Shown: in pieces, positions 1 through 7,601 of the stretch
How the letters are laid out: each line of letters begins with the position of its first letter
Numbering within the stretch: position 1 is the stretch's first letter
Assembly (NCBI GenBank): GCA_023228125.1
Contig: JALOBT010000044.1
Coordinates: 1 to 17,750 of the forward strand
From: Candidatus Cloacimonadota bacterium
Lineage (GTDB): Bacteria; Cloacimonadota; Cloacimonadia; Cloacimonadales; Cloacimonadaceae
Direction of reading: 5' to 3'
Length of the DNA stretch: 17,750 bases
Position numbers and translations under genes: made by a program
Notes under the pieces: generated by a model
What the model was told of the DNA's origin: nothing
Seen by the model: the letters and a program-made list of their open reading frames with translations, nothing else
Database searches by the model: none

Positions 1-120
1 GGGTTTAGGGAGTTTAGGGGGTTTAGAGGGTTTAGAGGGTTTAGAGGGTTTAGAGGGTTTAGAGGGTTTAGAGGGTTTAGGGGGTTTAGAGAGTTTAGAG
101 GGTTTAGAGGGTTTAGAGGG
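1..120. repeat. G-rich nonamer tandem repeat
   Basis: The window opens inside a tandem array whose main unit is GGGTTTAGA. A few units vary (GGGTTTAGG, GAGTTTAGA). About thirteen units are visible and the left edge is cut by the window. Runs of three or more G recur every nine bases on the plus strand, so this strand could form G-quadruplexes. No ORF is credible here. The array ends at a segment rich in ACGCAGATT/ACGCGGATT words. Confidence 0.9.
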
Positions 121-469
121 GCACGCAGATCACGCGGATTACGCAGATTGGGGGGGGCGTTCTAACTTTTAACGTTTAACGTTTACCTCTCTAACGTTCT
201 AAGGTAGTAAAAGACTCCAGGCCGCTGCTTTAGCTGCGGTGCCAGGAGGCATTAGCGTGCCAAGACTCCTTCCTGGCCTTTTAAGGCCAGGCACCCGCAG
301 CTCTATGCCCACATTTACTACAGATCATACTTGCGGTTCCCAAACAGGGAGTACTCCCCTCTCCGCTATCAAGGCCTCCAGCCTTGTTAGACACGAGACA
401 AAGCAAATCCAGCAGCAGCAAACGTGCTGTTTTCCCTCCCGCAGGAACGGCGTACTACGCTACAACCCA
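121..469. other. Intergenic region with repeat debris
   Basis: No credible gene is seen. From about 121 to 150 there are related words (CACGCAGAT, CACGCGGATT, ACGCAGATT), and from 161 to 202 there are reiterated TAACGTTT/TCTAACGTT words. A 20-bp near-perfect palindrome lies at 272-291 (9-bp arms, 2-bp centre, core GGCCTTTTAAGGCC). Bases 370-416 look like a degenerate member of the REP-like family found elsewhere in the window: an AAGGC/GCCTT mini-hairpin, then ACACGAGAC, then AATCCAGCA. An open frame on the plus strand at 239-514 crosses these repeats and the terminator, and is treated as spurious. Confidence 0.6.
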
Positions 470-498
470 CAAAAAAACCCCCGGCCGAAACCGGGGGT
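470..498 (-). terminator. Rho-independent terminator of the first giant gene
   Basis: On the minus strand this reads ACCCCCGG, loop TTTCGG, CCGGGGGT, then a run of seven T. The 8-bp stem is perfect and the T-tract follows on the minus-strand side, so it terminates the leftward gene ending at 563. The stem and loop are identical to those of the terminator at 9409-9435 that ends the second giant gene. Confidence 0.92.
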
Positions 499-512
499 AG
501 ATTATTGTTATT

Positions 513-547
513 GATCCGTTAATTAACGCCAAAGGCGCATACGGATC
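513..547 (-). other. Stem-loop between stop codon and terminator
   Basis: GATCCGT (513-519) pairs with ACGGATC (541-547), and inside it CGCC (527-530) pairs with GGCG (534-537) around an AAA loop. The structure lies in the 3' untranslated region between the stop codon at 563-565 and the intrinsic terminator. It has no T-tract of its own, so a role in mRNA 3'-end stability is a guess. Confidence 0.5.
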
Positions 548-562
548 GTTTCATTAATTACA

Positions 563-3500
563 TTATTGTTGGATACCACGATCTAGCATGCGTCCACGAG
601 GCAGAGCTCCTGCACCGGCGGTGACTTTGAAGAATTCCATGTCACTAGCGGGCATGTAAACACCAATATTGGTGGAAGGCAGCCAGCCCAGATAGGTATA
701 GGTTCCGTAAGGATCATCGGCTGAATACAAGCCATACCAGGTAGCACCGGGTACAGCTATCCATTGAATCAGGACGTCCGGAGCATCTTCTGTGACGGTG
801 CAGACAGGAGCAGCCAAGGTGGCTGGTAACGCATAGACATTGATGTTATCTACATACCAGTTGTTGATCTCGTACGTATCTTCACCGTAGGCTTTGAAAC
901 GGATCTTGAATTCGTGGCCCGCGGCATGAGCGGAGATGTCATAGGAGTAATAAGTGAAGCCGAAGCTTGCGCCTTCATTATCGAGGGAGGACCAAGTGTT
1001 CACAGTGTTCCAAATGGTACCATCCCACACTTCCACAGCCATCAAGTTTTCTGCACTTGTGCTGAAGTTGTTCAGCGAGAGCTCGAAGCTGAGGGTCACG
1101 TTGGTTTGACCAACACCGTTCAGCCGGAAGCTTGTCAGGTATTCCTCATAATTGGTAGCCTGGGGGTTCCAACTGAAGGAAGCGCTGGGCGCAGGATCAC
1201 CAGTGGTAGAAATGACCCAGTTGGCGGCTGATGCATCCCATTCCTGAGCGGTGAAGTTATTGCTATTCCATTCTTCCACGAAGGGCAGGTTATATGGAAG
1301 TACCACGTCAAAGGTCAGGTCAACTGGATTGGAAGTAAGTGTAGCGGTTCCATATACAGCTTCGACCTGATAGGTGAAATCACCAAGACCTGGCTCCACA
1401 TCCAGATAGGATGCTGCCATGATCGGGGTGAGAGTAAGCAATGCACTATTACGATAGACTTTGTAACCTTGCAGGGCACGTTGGCCGGCATGGTTACCGG
1501 TGTTGGCCGCTGTAAAGCTAACGTTTCTCATAGCATTGTGATCAAGGGGCTTGTTTTGCACGGGGATAGAGGCTTGCTTTGAAGACAGAGCGATAGGCTC
1601 GCCTCCTCTGCTGTTCACATATCCCTGGATGGCCCAGTTGAAGGTAAGGGTTGCACCCAAGTCTGTTAGTGTCTGCCAAGTGCCGCCCCATTCGACCACG
1701 TTACCCAAGCCGGCAGCCTGAGGGCCGCCGTCGACGCCAGCCGGATGACCGGCGGGTGTGTCTGTGTAGTAACCAATGTAGAGGGCTTCGCTGCCATCGA
1801 TTGTGTAAGGCAGAGTGAGTGGCACGTCGTTCCATTCATTGATGGTGTAGGTGAGAACAGGCTGTTCATATACCTGCAGTGCAGGGGCAATGGCGTCGTC
1901 TGTTCCAGTCCAGATTTTGATGGTATAGGTGGCGCCTTCGGCAGCGGGTACGAACTTCACGGAGGTCAGTTGGTCTCCGTCGAACATGCCGGTGATGGCG
2001 GTCGGGAATTTCTGTGCCACTTGGAAAGTAGCGGCACTACCTGTTCCGATGGCATTTTCACCATAAATGCCGTCTCCCCAGTGAATCCATCCGGGAGCAT
2101 CGACAGGGCCGTTCCAAGTTGCCCAATTAAGCTTAGCATTGGTTCCGCTCACGATGCTACCATTTAGGAGCAAGGTTGATGGCAACGCCTCGGCTATGCC
2201 GGCACCAGTAAGAGCAGCGGTATGCACAGCTCCGCCTAAGTTGTCGGCTACATTCAGGGTTGCAGTTTTGTCGCCTATAGTCTGCGGAGTGAAGATCACA
2301 TCAAAGGTATAGGTTTCGTTGTGATTCAGAGACACAGGCAGGCCAGTGGCGTTTACTGTGAAGTTGGCTTCGGCATTATTGGTGAGAGAGATTCCGCCTG
2401 CAGCAATGATGAGTGGAGCAGGATCGGATCCACCAGTATTGGTGATGGTGAATTGCTTGGTAAGGGGATTAAGCTGTTCCACATCGCCGAAATCATGGCT
2501 GACAGGAGCCATGGCAAACACGGCAGGCCAGGTACCGGTAACGGTCAAGGTTACAGGAACCTCAACTGCTGCCGTGGGAGCGTTATGGCTGACGGTAAGC
2601 AGTCCGGTATGAATTCCGGGGGCTGTTTCTGTGGCATCAAATTCGATATCCACAATTGCAGAGCCACCAGGGGCTACTGTTCCACTGCGAGGAACTGCTT
2701 TTGCCCAAGTGGCTACATCGCAGAGTTCCAAGCCATAGATGTTGGCTCCCTGAATCATGCAGAGCAAGCTTGCTGTTCCAGGAACGAGGCCTTCGACTAT
2801 TTCCATTCCGCCTGAAGAAGAGGCAGACGCATCTGGAAAGTGTACTGAAGGATCGAAGGTTTGCAATACTGCACCATCGACAAGGTTGATTTGATAGATA
2901 TCGTTTACGCTGGCACCATTTTGGGTGTTTGCCCAAAGAGTAGGTGCACTACCGGAAACGTTATCATAAGCGATACCAGACATGCTTGAAACTGCGGGGG
3001 TTAAGGCCCGAAGCTGAGTTCCACTGCGGTCAACCAGCCTGAGATCGGCAGCCCAACCATTACCCACCCAGAAGGCATCTTGATCTGAGTCGTAGGCAAT
3101 GCCACGAGCGGTTACGGGAGAAGTAATGGTGCCGATTAAGGCAAGGGTATTGAAGTCCATCTGGTAAATAGTGGTAGAACTGGCTGCACCGTAGAAGTAA
3201 GTGCCATCATAGGTCAGGTCACGGATGCCACCGGCTCCTGCTATCATGAAGGTCTCGATGAAGCTTCCATTCAGGTTATATTTACCAAATTGTCCGGCTG
3301 TGGCCCAATAGGAAGTGTAGATGTATTCACCATCTGAGGCAACGGCATATTCTCCGGGGGTGGCAACATAGCTGAATTGCAGATCATAGATGGCTCTGCT
3401 TTCGTTTTCTGTTGTCGGCCCAATGAAGGGAGCCCGTTCGGCCAGTTCAGAGGCACGGGGATCTGTAGCTGTTTGCACCATCTGATCTGGAGGTGTCACG

Positions 3501-6127
3501 GTTGACGAGCGTCCAGCGGTTTCGGCGAATCCGATAGCATAATCCAAAGGCAGACCACCGGCGTTGTTTATGGTGAGGGTCTTCACCGAAGTGCTTCCAA
3601 ATTCCAGAGTTTCTGTGAGGGTAGTGGGGGTTACAGAAATCTGAGCGGGGGGAGCAATGATGGTGAAGCGGTGGATTGTGCTTTCGGCACTGCCATGAAC
3701 ATTCACGGCTTCTACAGCCCAATACCATTGTTGGCTATAGCTGAAGGTCAATCCACCATCCACGACAGGGTCGAAGCTGGTATCAAGGATATCCACGAAC
3801 ACATTTTCGTCGTAGATTGTTTCTTCGCTGGAAGCCATAAAGACGGTGTAGCTGTCGGGTGTATTGCCGGCGTTATTCATAGCCCAGCTAAGTTCAAAAC
3901 CCTCTACGGGTAAACCTGTGGCACCATTGGCAGGATAGCTCACAATGGGTGCGGCAGGGGGACCTGTGGGGAGATCGCCAAGTTGCAGCATTACGTTGGG
4001 ATAGCCAAGCCGCAGCGTTCCGACAGGCGGAGCCGCAGGATCAGCATTGACGCTATCGCTGTAATGACGAATACCGCGATTCGTGGCGGCACCGGTGCAA
4101 AGGAAGAATTCAGAGCTTCCATCGCAACTGGCTGAGTTTTCATCAACGGCGATTACGAGGTTGCCCGTGTTGTTATAAATGAAGGGTGTGCTGAGCGGAA
4201 TCTCGATCCAACCGGCTACGGCAGGCAGGGCGACATTACCCTGGAAGACTTGGCTCAGGTCATCAAGTGAGATCCAACTGGTTGTGCTGGCGAATTCCGT
4301 CAGAGCAGTGTGTCCCATATAGATCGTCCAATCGTTGGACGCAGTCGCTTCGGCGACGCCATTCCAGTAATAATATACACTCTCGATGCGCTTATCTGCC
4401 ATAGCTATTTCGCTTTGCAAGAAGATGCTCTGGCTATAGCTATAGTTAAAGTAAGGTTTGATGGGCATATCAAGGTTAGCTACGCCATCACCTATGACAA
4501 CTAAACCTTCAGGAACAGTCTCGAAGCTGAAGACAGCACTGGCATCAGAATAACCGTCACCATTGTGGGCGATTACCTTCCAATAATAAACGGTACCTGG
4601 GGTTAGTGGAGTTACTACCTGATGAGTAAGGCCGGGTTCGGTGGCAAAAAATGTGCCAGGATCCGCATTGGTGTCCAGATAGATGTCATACGACGTTGGG
4701 GCTCCACCCGTGAGATCGGGTGCCCAGGAAAGCGTAAAGCCTTCCAGAGGAATATTTCTGGCTCCATTGATAGGGCTGATGAGGGTTACAGGGTTGGGTA
4801 TGCCTGCTGGAGCTTCCTGAATGGTGATATCATCAATGGAAATATACCAGGGGCTGAAGTTTATCGTACCGAGGATACCTACATAGTAAGTACCGGTGGT
4901 CGCTGGGGTAAAGAAACCTTCCATGGCCTGGTAATCGCCATCGATTATCCCTGTGGGGGCCAGGATGGTTTGCGTCATGCCGGCTGCAGTGGGCTCCATG
5001 CCATAGCTGATGCCTATGCTGGCGTTGGCGGCAGTAGTGCCATCCTGCCGGGCATAAACGATAGCTTGGTAGGCTACACCTGCTTCAAAATGAACAGGTT
5101 TGAACATCCAGCGTGTATTGCCATAACGCAGATAGGCATTCCAGGCACCGGTTCTGGGGAGGCGGTTGCGATCGATTTCAGTATCGTTTGCAGTCCAGAC
5201 GTTAGTACCGTCAATTCCTTCCTGCGTCCAACCTGAAACTGCGACTGCATTGGTATTGCCGGTTTCAAAGCCTTCTGTCCAGGGTAGGGTGTATTGCGTA
5301 GGGTCGGCCCAAGTGCTAAAAGACCAGATAGGGCAACCAGGCGCGAAACCCATTGCATTACGAGGCACTACCTTCCAATAATAAGTGGTGGAATAGTCCA
5401 GATTTCCGGTAGGAGTGAAGGTAAGTGCATCTTGATTACCTTGGAATGCAGGCTCGGTACTGGATGTACCAAAATACACATCATAAGATGCGGGGCCTCC
5501 GCCGCCAGATGTCCATGACAAAATTGGCATGGGAGGATATGCTACTCCAATTGCGCCATTAGCTGGCAGACCAATAAGGGCGGGATTAGGGGGGCCTGCA
5601 GCAGAAAGAGTAATGTCATCTACACACATGTAGAATTGATCTGCAGAGCTATGCCCGTGAAATCCCAGATAATAGGTTCCGGTTGTTGCCACAGTAATCG
5701 GTACTGAAGCGGTTGCATAAGTGCTGGAGTCAAAAGCAAGATCGGTAAGCGGGGCTCCCATTGCTGCCACGGTGGCAGCAGTACCCAAGCTTACCGCGAG
5801 TTGTTCATCGTAGCCACCTGATTTATACTTGAACTCCAAGGTATAATTTATACCTGCAGTCAGATTCAAGGCGGGGGTTATCGCCCAATCATCCCTATCT
5901 ACTGAACTGTTATATGTCATATACAAGCAGTTCGGTGCGGAATTGCTATAACTCGATGAGGTTTTCCATAGTTTGGCATCAGTATTGCTATCTATCACTG
6001 TCCACCCAGTGGGCATTACAGGGGCAATTACAGTATCGAAAGCTTCTGCATAGGGTGGCGTGATCTGCGCGAACGCAGAGACTCCCATCGCAAGCAGGAC
6101 TGCCATAAGTATTAATATTTTCTTCAT
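563..6127 (-). CDS. Giant secreted multidomain protein (choice-of-anchor J / FN3-like), 1854 aa
   Basis: The function is unknown; the protein is a likely extracellular or cell-surface component. The start is the ATG at 6127, because AAGGAG lies 9 nt upstream and the protein then opens with a signal peptide (MKKILILMAVLL..., about 1-20). The longer frame to 6202 begins inside a hairpin and is rejected. Domain order by inspection: J-like 22-177 (ends CVDDITL), FN3-like 179-272, J-like 280-438 (ends SIDDITI), FN3-like 443-540, a module related to the N-terminus of the other giant protein 541-717, FN3-like 723-825, a short beta-sandwich-like segment from 828, a propeller-like stretch 905-1145 with repeated 'YDGTYFYG'-type blades, two choice-of-anchor D/ASH-like segments 1146-1200 and 1201-1313, an unassigned region 1314-1505, an FN3-like segment around 1545-1605, J-like 1611-1767 (ends YVDNINV), and a C-terminal FN3-like module 1768-1838 ending in FFKVTAG. 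No LPXTG motif, transmembrane anchor or typical type IX sorting motif is seen. The gene is monocistronic with its own terminator. Confidence 0.88.
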   Translation of the reverse strand: MKKILILMAVLLAMGVSAFAQITPPYAEAFDTVIAPVMPTGWTVIDSNTDAKLWKTSSSYSNSAPNCLYMTYNSSVDRDDWAITPALNLTAGINYTLEFKYKSGGYDEQLAVSLGTAATVAAMGAPLTDLAFDSSTYATASVPITVATTGTYYLGFHGHSSADQFYMCVDDITLSAAGPPNPALIGLPANGAIGVAYPPMPILSWTSGGGGPASYDVYFGTSSTEPAFQGNQDALTFTPTGNLDYSTTYYWKVVPRNAMGFAPGCPIWSFSTWADPTQYTLPWTEGFETGNTNAVAVSGWTQEGIDGTNVWTANDTEIDRNRLPRTGAWNAYLRYGNTRWMFKPVHFEAGVAYQAIVYARQDGTTAANASIGISYGMEPTAAGMTQTILAPTGIIDGDYQAMEGFFTPATTGTYYVGILGTINFSPWYISIDDITIQEAPAGIPNPVTLISPINGARNIPLEGFTLSWAPDLTGGAPTSYDIYLDTNADPGTFFATEPGLTHQVVTPLTPGTVYYWKVIAHNGDGYSDASAVFSFETVPEGLVVIGDGVANLDMPIKPYFNYSYSQSIFLQSEIAMADKRIESVYYYWNGVAEATASNDWTIYMGHTALTEFASTTSWISLDDLSQVFQGNVALPAVAGWIEIPLSTPFIYNNTGNLVIAVDENSASCDGSSEFFLCTGAATNRGIRHYSDSVNADPAAPPVGTLRLGYPNVMLQLGDLPTGPPAAPIVSYPANGATGLPVEGFELSWAMNNAGNTPDSYTVFMASSEETIYDENVFVDILDTSFDPVVDGGLTFSYSQQWYWAVEAVNVHGSAESTIHRFTIIAPPAQISVTPTTLTETLEFGSTSVKTLTINNAGGLPLDYAIGFAETAGRSSTVTPPDQMVQTATDPRASELAERAPFIGPTTENESRAIYDLQFSYVATPGEYAVASDGEYIYTSYWATAGQFGKYNLNGSFIETFMIAGAGGIRDLTYDGTYFYGAASSTTIYQMDFNTLALIGTITSPVTARGIAYDSDQDAFWVGNGWAADLRLVDRSGTQLRALTPAVSSMSGIAYDNVSGSAPTLWANTQNGASVNDIYQINLVDGAVLQTFDPSVHFPDASASSSGGMEIVEGLVPGTASLLCMIQGANIYGLELCDVATWAKAVPRSGTVAPGGSAIVDIEFDATETAPGIHTGLLTVSHNAPTAAVEVPVTLTVTGTWPAVFAMAPVSHDFGDVEQLNPLTKQFTITNTGGSDPAPLIIAAGGISLTNNAEANFTVNATGLPVSLNHNETYTFDVIFTPQTIGDKTATLNVADNLGGAVHTAALTGAGIAEALPSTLLLNGSIVSGTNAKLNWATWNGPVDAPGWIHWGDGIYGENAIGTGSAATFQVAQKFPTAITGMFDGDQLTSVKFVPAAEGATYTIKIWTGTDDAIAPALQVYEQPVLTYTINEWNDVPLTLPYTIDGSEALYIGYYTDTPAGHPAGVDGGPQAAGLGNVVEWGGTWQTLTDLGATLTFNWAIQGYVNSRGGEPIALSSKQASIPVQNKPLDHNAMRNVSFTAANTGNHAGQRALQGYKVYRNSALLTLTPIMAASYLDVEPGLGDFTYQVEAVYGTATLTSNPVDLTFDVVLPYNLPFVEEWNSNNFTAQEWDASAANWVISTTGDPAPSASFSWNPQATNYEEYLTSFRLNGVGQTNVTLSFELSLNNFSTSAENLMAVEVWDGTIWNTVNTWSSLDNEGASFGFTYYSYDISAHAAGHEFKIRFKAYGEDTYEINNWYVDNINVYALPATLAAPVCTVTEDAPDVLIQWIAVPGATWYGLYSADDPYGTYTYLGWLPSTNIGVYMPASDMEFFKVTAGAGALPRGRMLDRGIQQ

Positions 6128-6136
6128 ATCAAAATA

Positions 6137-6142
6137 CTCCTT
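6137..6142 (-). promoter_or_regulatory. Ribosome binding site fixing the start at 6127
   Basis: The minus strand reads AAGGAG followed by 9 nt and ATG. This site decides for the internal start (signal peptide immediately downstream) over the upstream in-frame ATG at 6202, which has no comparable site and lies within a stem-loop. Confidence 0.85.
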
Positions 6143-6185
6143 ATTAGATGTATATCTTTTGAAGGATTGTTGATCTTTATTAGGC

Positions 6186-6233
6186 GGTAAATAGCCCTCC
6201 ATAGCGCAATGAAGCGCGCTGGGGCGATTTACC
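6186..6233 (-). promoter_or_regulatory. Stable 5'-UTR hairpin upstream of the first giant gene
   Basis: On the minus strand GGTAAAT pairs with ATTTACC (7 bp), then GCCC with GGGC (4 bp), then AGCGC with GCGCT (5 bp) around an 8-nt loop, with small interior loops. It lies 43 nt upstream of the ribosome site. The second giant gene has no equivalent in its much shorter leader-to-start interval. It could act on mRNA stability or translation, but no ligand motif is recognised. Confidence 0.55.
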
Positions 6234-6326
6234 AGATTTAATCTTGATGGTTGTTTTGAGAGTCAGCCTTGTGAAAAGCTGGTCTATATTTGGGCGGACT
6301 TGCTGGCCGGGTGGGCCGCAATCCTC

Positions 6327-6456
6327 TTGATTTTGAAGGGTAGATGGTAGGGCGAAGCGATTCCGGAGGCATAATTCCCGCTGCGTAGGTGATAATGTGC
6401 GACGATTATTACTCAGAGTGCGGGGAAGATTGTACCGGTTTGTGCTTCGGGATGAG
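6327..6456 (-). promoter_or_regulatory. Conserved 130-nt leader element, copy A
   Basis: This segment aligns without gaps to 16847-16976, with 16 differences in 130 nt (about 88% identity) and an identical 43-nt core at 6388-6430. Both copies precede a giant gene in the same orientation. On the minus strand a nested fold is possible: outer CGAAGC/GCTTCG (6353-6358 with 6444-6449), middle TTCCC(C)GC/GCGGGAA (6375-6381 with 6420-6427), and an apical stem GTAATAAT/ATTATCAC (one A-C mismatch) around the loop CGTCGCAC. Differences are spread evenly over the three codon positions of the open frame crossing it (5, 5 and 6), which argues for an RNA or DNA element rather than a protein. I do not recognise it as a known riboswitch class. 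Confidence 0.7.
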
Positions 6457-6522
6457 AATTGCTTTGATTGATTGTTATTAATTTTGTATATGTGTGTCAA
6501 CATGAAAGCAGACCTTGCCTGT

Positions 6523-6548
6523 TCAGAGCCGCTGCAAATATGCTCTAA
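6523..6548 (-). promoter_or_regulatory. Leader hairpin with ATATTTGC loop, copy A
   Basis: On the minus strand TTAGAGC pairs with GCTCTGA (7 bp, one G-U) around a 12-nt loop beginning ATATTTGC. The counterpart at 17035-17063 has a different stem (TTTCGGGC/GCCCGAAA) but the same loop start, so the stem has changed sequence while pairing is kept. An AAGGAG (6608-6613) lies at exactly the same distance upstream of the loop in both copies. It is probably part of the same long 5' leader as the 130-nt element. Confidence 0.55.
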
Positions 6549-6980
6549 GCAGTTGTTTGACAAATAGTAGTCAATACAAGTACAGCAAAAGTCAACTTTC
6601 AAAAATACTCCTTTGGTTTTTGGCCAGTGGCATTGGGAAATATCCATAGTTCAGGCCTTTCACCAGTTCAGCCTCGGACAATCTTCTTTTCTGCTAACTG
6701 CAATGCTATAAATACACTACAAGCAAATAAGCAGGGTCTTTAGCTTCCATGACCAAGTAATATGAGGAGTGGGAAAAGTGTCAAGCTTAATTAATTGAGA
6801 ATTGAGAATTATGGGCAATGTAGAATTTAGAATGTAGGACTTCATTAATGTAGAATTTAGAATGTATGATGTAGAATTATGGAGAATTGAGAATTGAGAA
6901 TTGGGTCTGTAGCGCAGGACGCCGTTCCTGCTGAACCACGGTGGTCATAGGGATAAGTGCAGAGGATAGTCACACGGATG
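6549..6980. other. Intergenic region upstream of leader A
   Basis: No gene is supported. An AAGGAG (6608-6613, minus) precedes a TTG at 6602 that opens a frame through the leader; coding is doubted. CTATAAATACA at 6706-6716 is also found at 17241-17251, at a similar distance from the other leader, and may mark the promoter region. Bases 6794-6903 are debris of AATTGAGAATT and a 20-bp direct repeat (6817-6836 and 6847-6866, beginning AATGTAGAATTT). A hairpin GCAGGA/TCCTGC lies at 6914-6931. Confidence 0.5.
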
Positions 6981-7600
6981 GTGCGGATGAGGGGGATTGA
7001 AACGGGTTCTTTTTTTACCACCGAGACCACCGAGGAAAGAGCTGCACCACAGGATTGCAGGCGTCCCGCCTGCCGTGTTTGGAAGTGGGCACCACAGGAT
7101 TGCAGGCGTCTCGCCTGCCGTGCAGGTAACGAGTTCTTTTCACGGAGTTTGTTCTCACTGGACGCGGGACGCATCCAATCCTGTAACTTCACGCGTTCAA
7201 TTCACCCACCACAGGATTGCAGGCGTCCCGCCTGCCGTGCAGGTAACGAGTTCTTTTCACGGAGTTTGTTCTCACTGGACGCGGGACGCATCCAATCCTG
7301 TAACTTCACGCGTTCAATTCACCCTCCATAGGATTGCAGGCGTCCCGCCTGCCGTGCAGGTAACGAGCTCATTTCACGGAGTTTGTTCTCACTGGACGCG
7401 GGACGCATCCAATCCTGTAACTTCACGCGTTCAATTCACCCTCCATAGGATTGCAGGCGTCCCGCCTGCCGTGCAGGTAACGAGCTCATTTCACGGTGTT
7501 TGTTCTCACTGGACGCGGGACGCATCCAATCCTGTAATCTCACGCATCCAATCCTGTAGCAGCGGCTCCAATCCAGCAGCACGCCTCTTTTCCTAAACCT
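6981..7600. repeat. BIME-like array, left block (four 117-bp units plus one solo REP)
   Basis: The block starts GTGCGGATGAGG, then has a T-run and ACCACCGAGACC, one solitary left REP at 7051 and four tandem units starting at 7096, 7213, 7330 and 7447 (exact 117-bp period). It ends with a tail CTCTTTTCCTAAACCT that abuts the RAYT stop codon. Each unit has a left palindrome GCAGGCG-TCY-CGCCTGC and an inverted right palindrome GGACGCG-GGA-CGCATCC. In the unit at 7211-7301 the 21-bp outer arms (from ACAGGATTG) match at 19 of 21 positions as inverted repeats. Aside from the extra 45-bp solo REP and one T, the block matches 8302-8875 without gaps. Open frames through it reflect the multiple-of-three period, not coding. 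Confidence 0.93.
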
Positions 7601-7601
7601 C

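Noticed and set aside
239..514. 91-codon plus-strand frame at the left end
   Set aside because: It crosses repeat debris and the terminator hairpin, has no ribosome site and resembles no family.
4622..5236. Long open frames opposite the giant genes, such as this 204-codon plus-strand frame and 10511-11161
   Set aside because: They are antisense shadows of strongly supported coding sequence, without ribosome sites or recognisable domains.
6128..6202. 25-codon N-terminal extension of the first giant protein
   Set aside because: The ATG at 6202 lies within a stable hairpin and has no good ribosome site, whereas the ATG at 6127 has AAGGAG at 9 nt and opens directly with a signal peptide.
6327..6456. 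Known riboswitch (cyclic-di-GMP, cobalamin, TPP or guanidine)
   Set aside because: Short resemblances such as GCCTCCGG and GTGGGAA occur, but the conserved cores and order of those aptamers are not present.
6997..7596. Plus-strand frame encoding a 39-residue tandem repeat protein (RIAGVPPAV...), and the similar frame at 8302-8871
   Set aside because: The frames exist because the REP/BIME unit is 117 bp, a multiple of three. Other frames on both strands are open over the same units, and variation follows the palindromes rather than codon positions.
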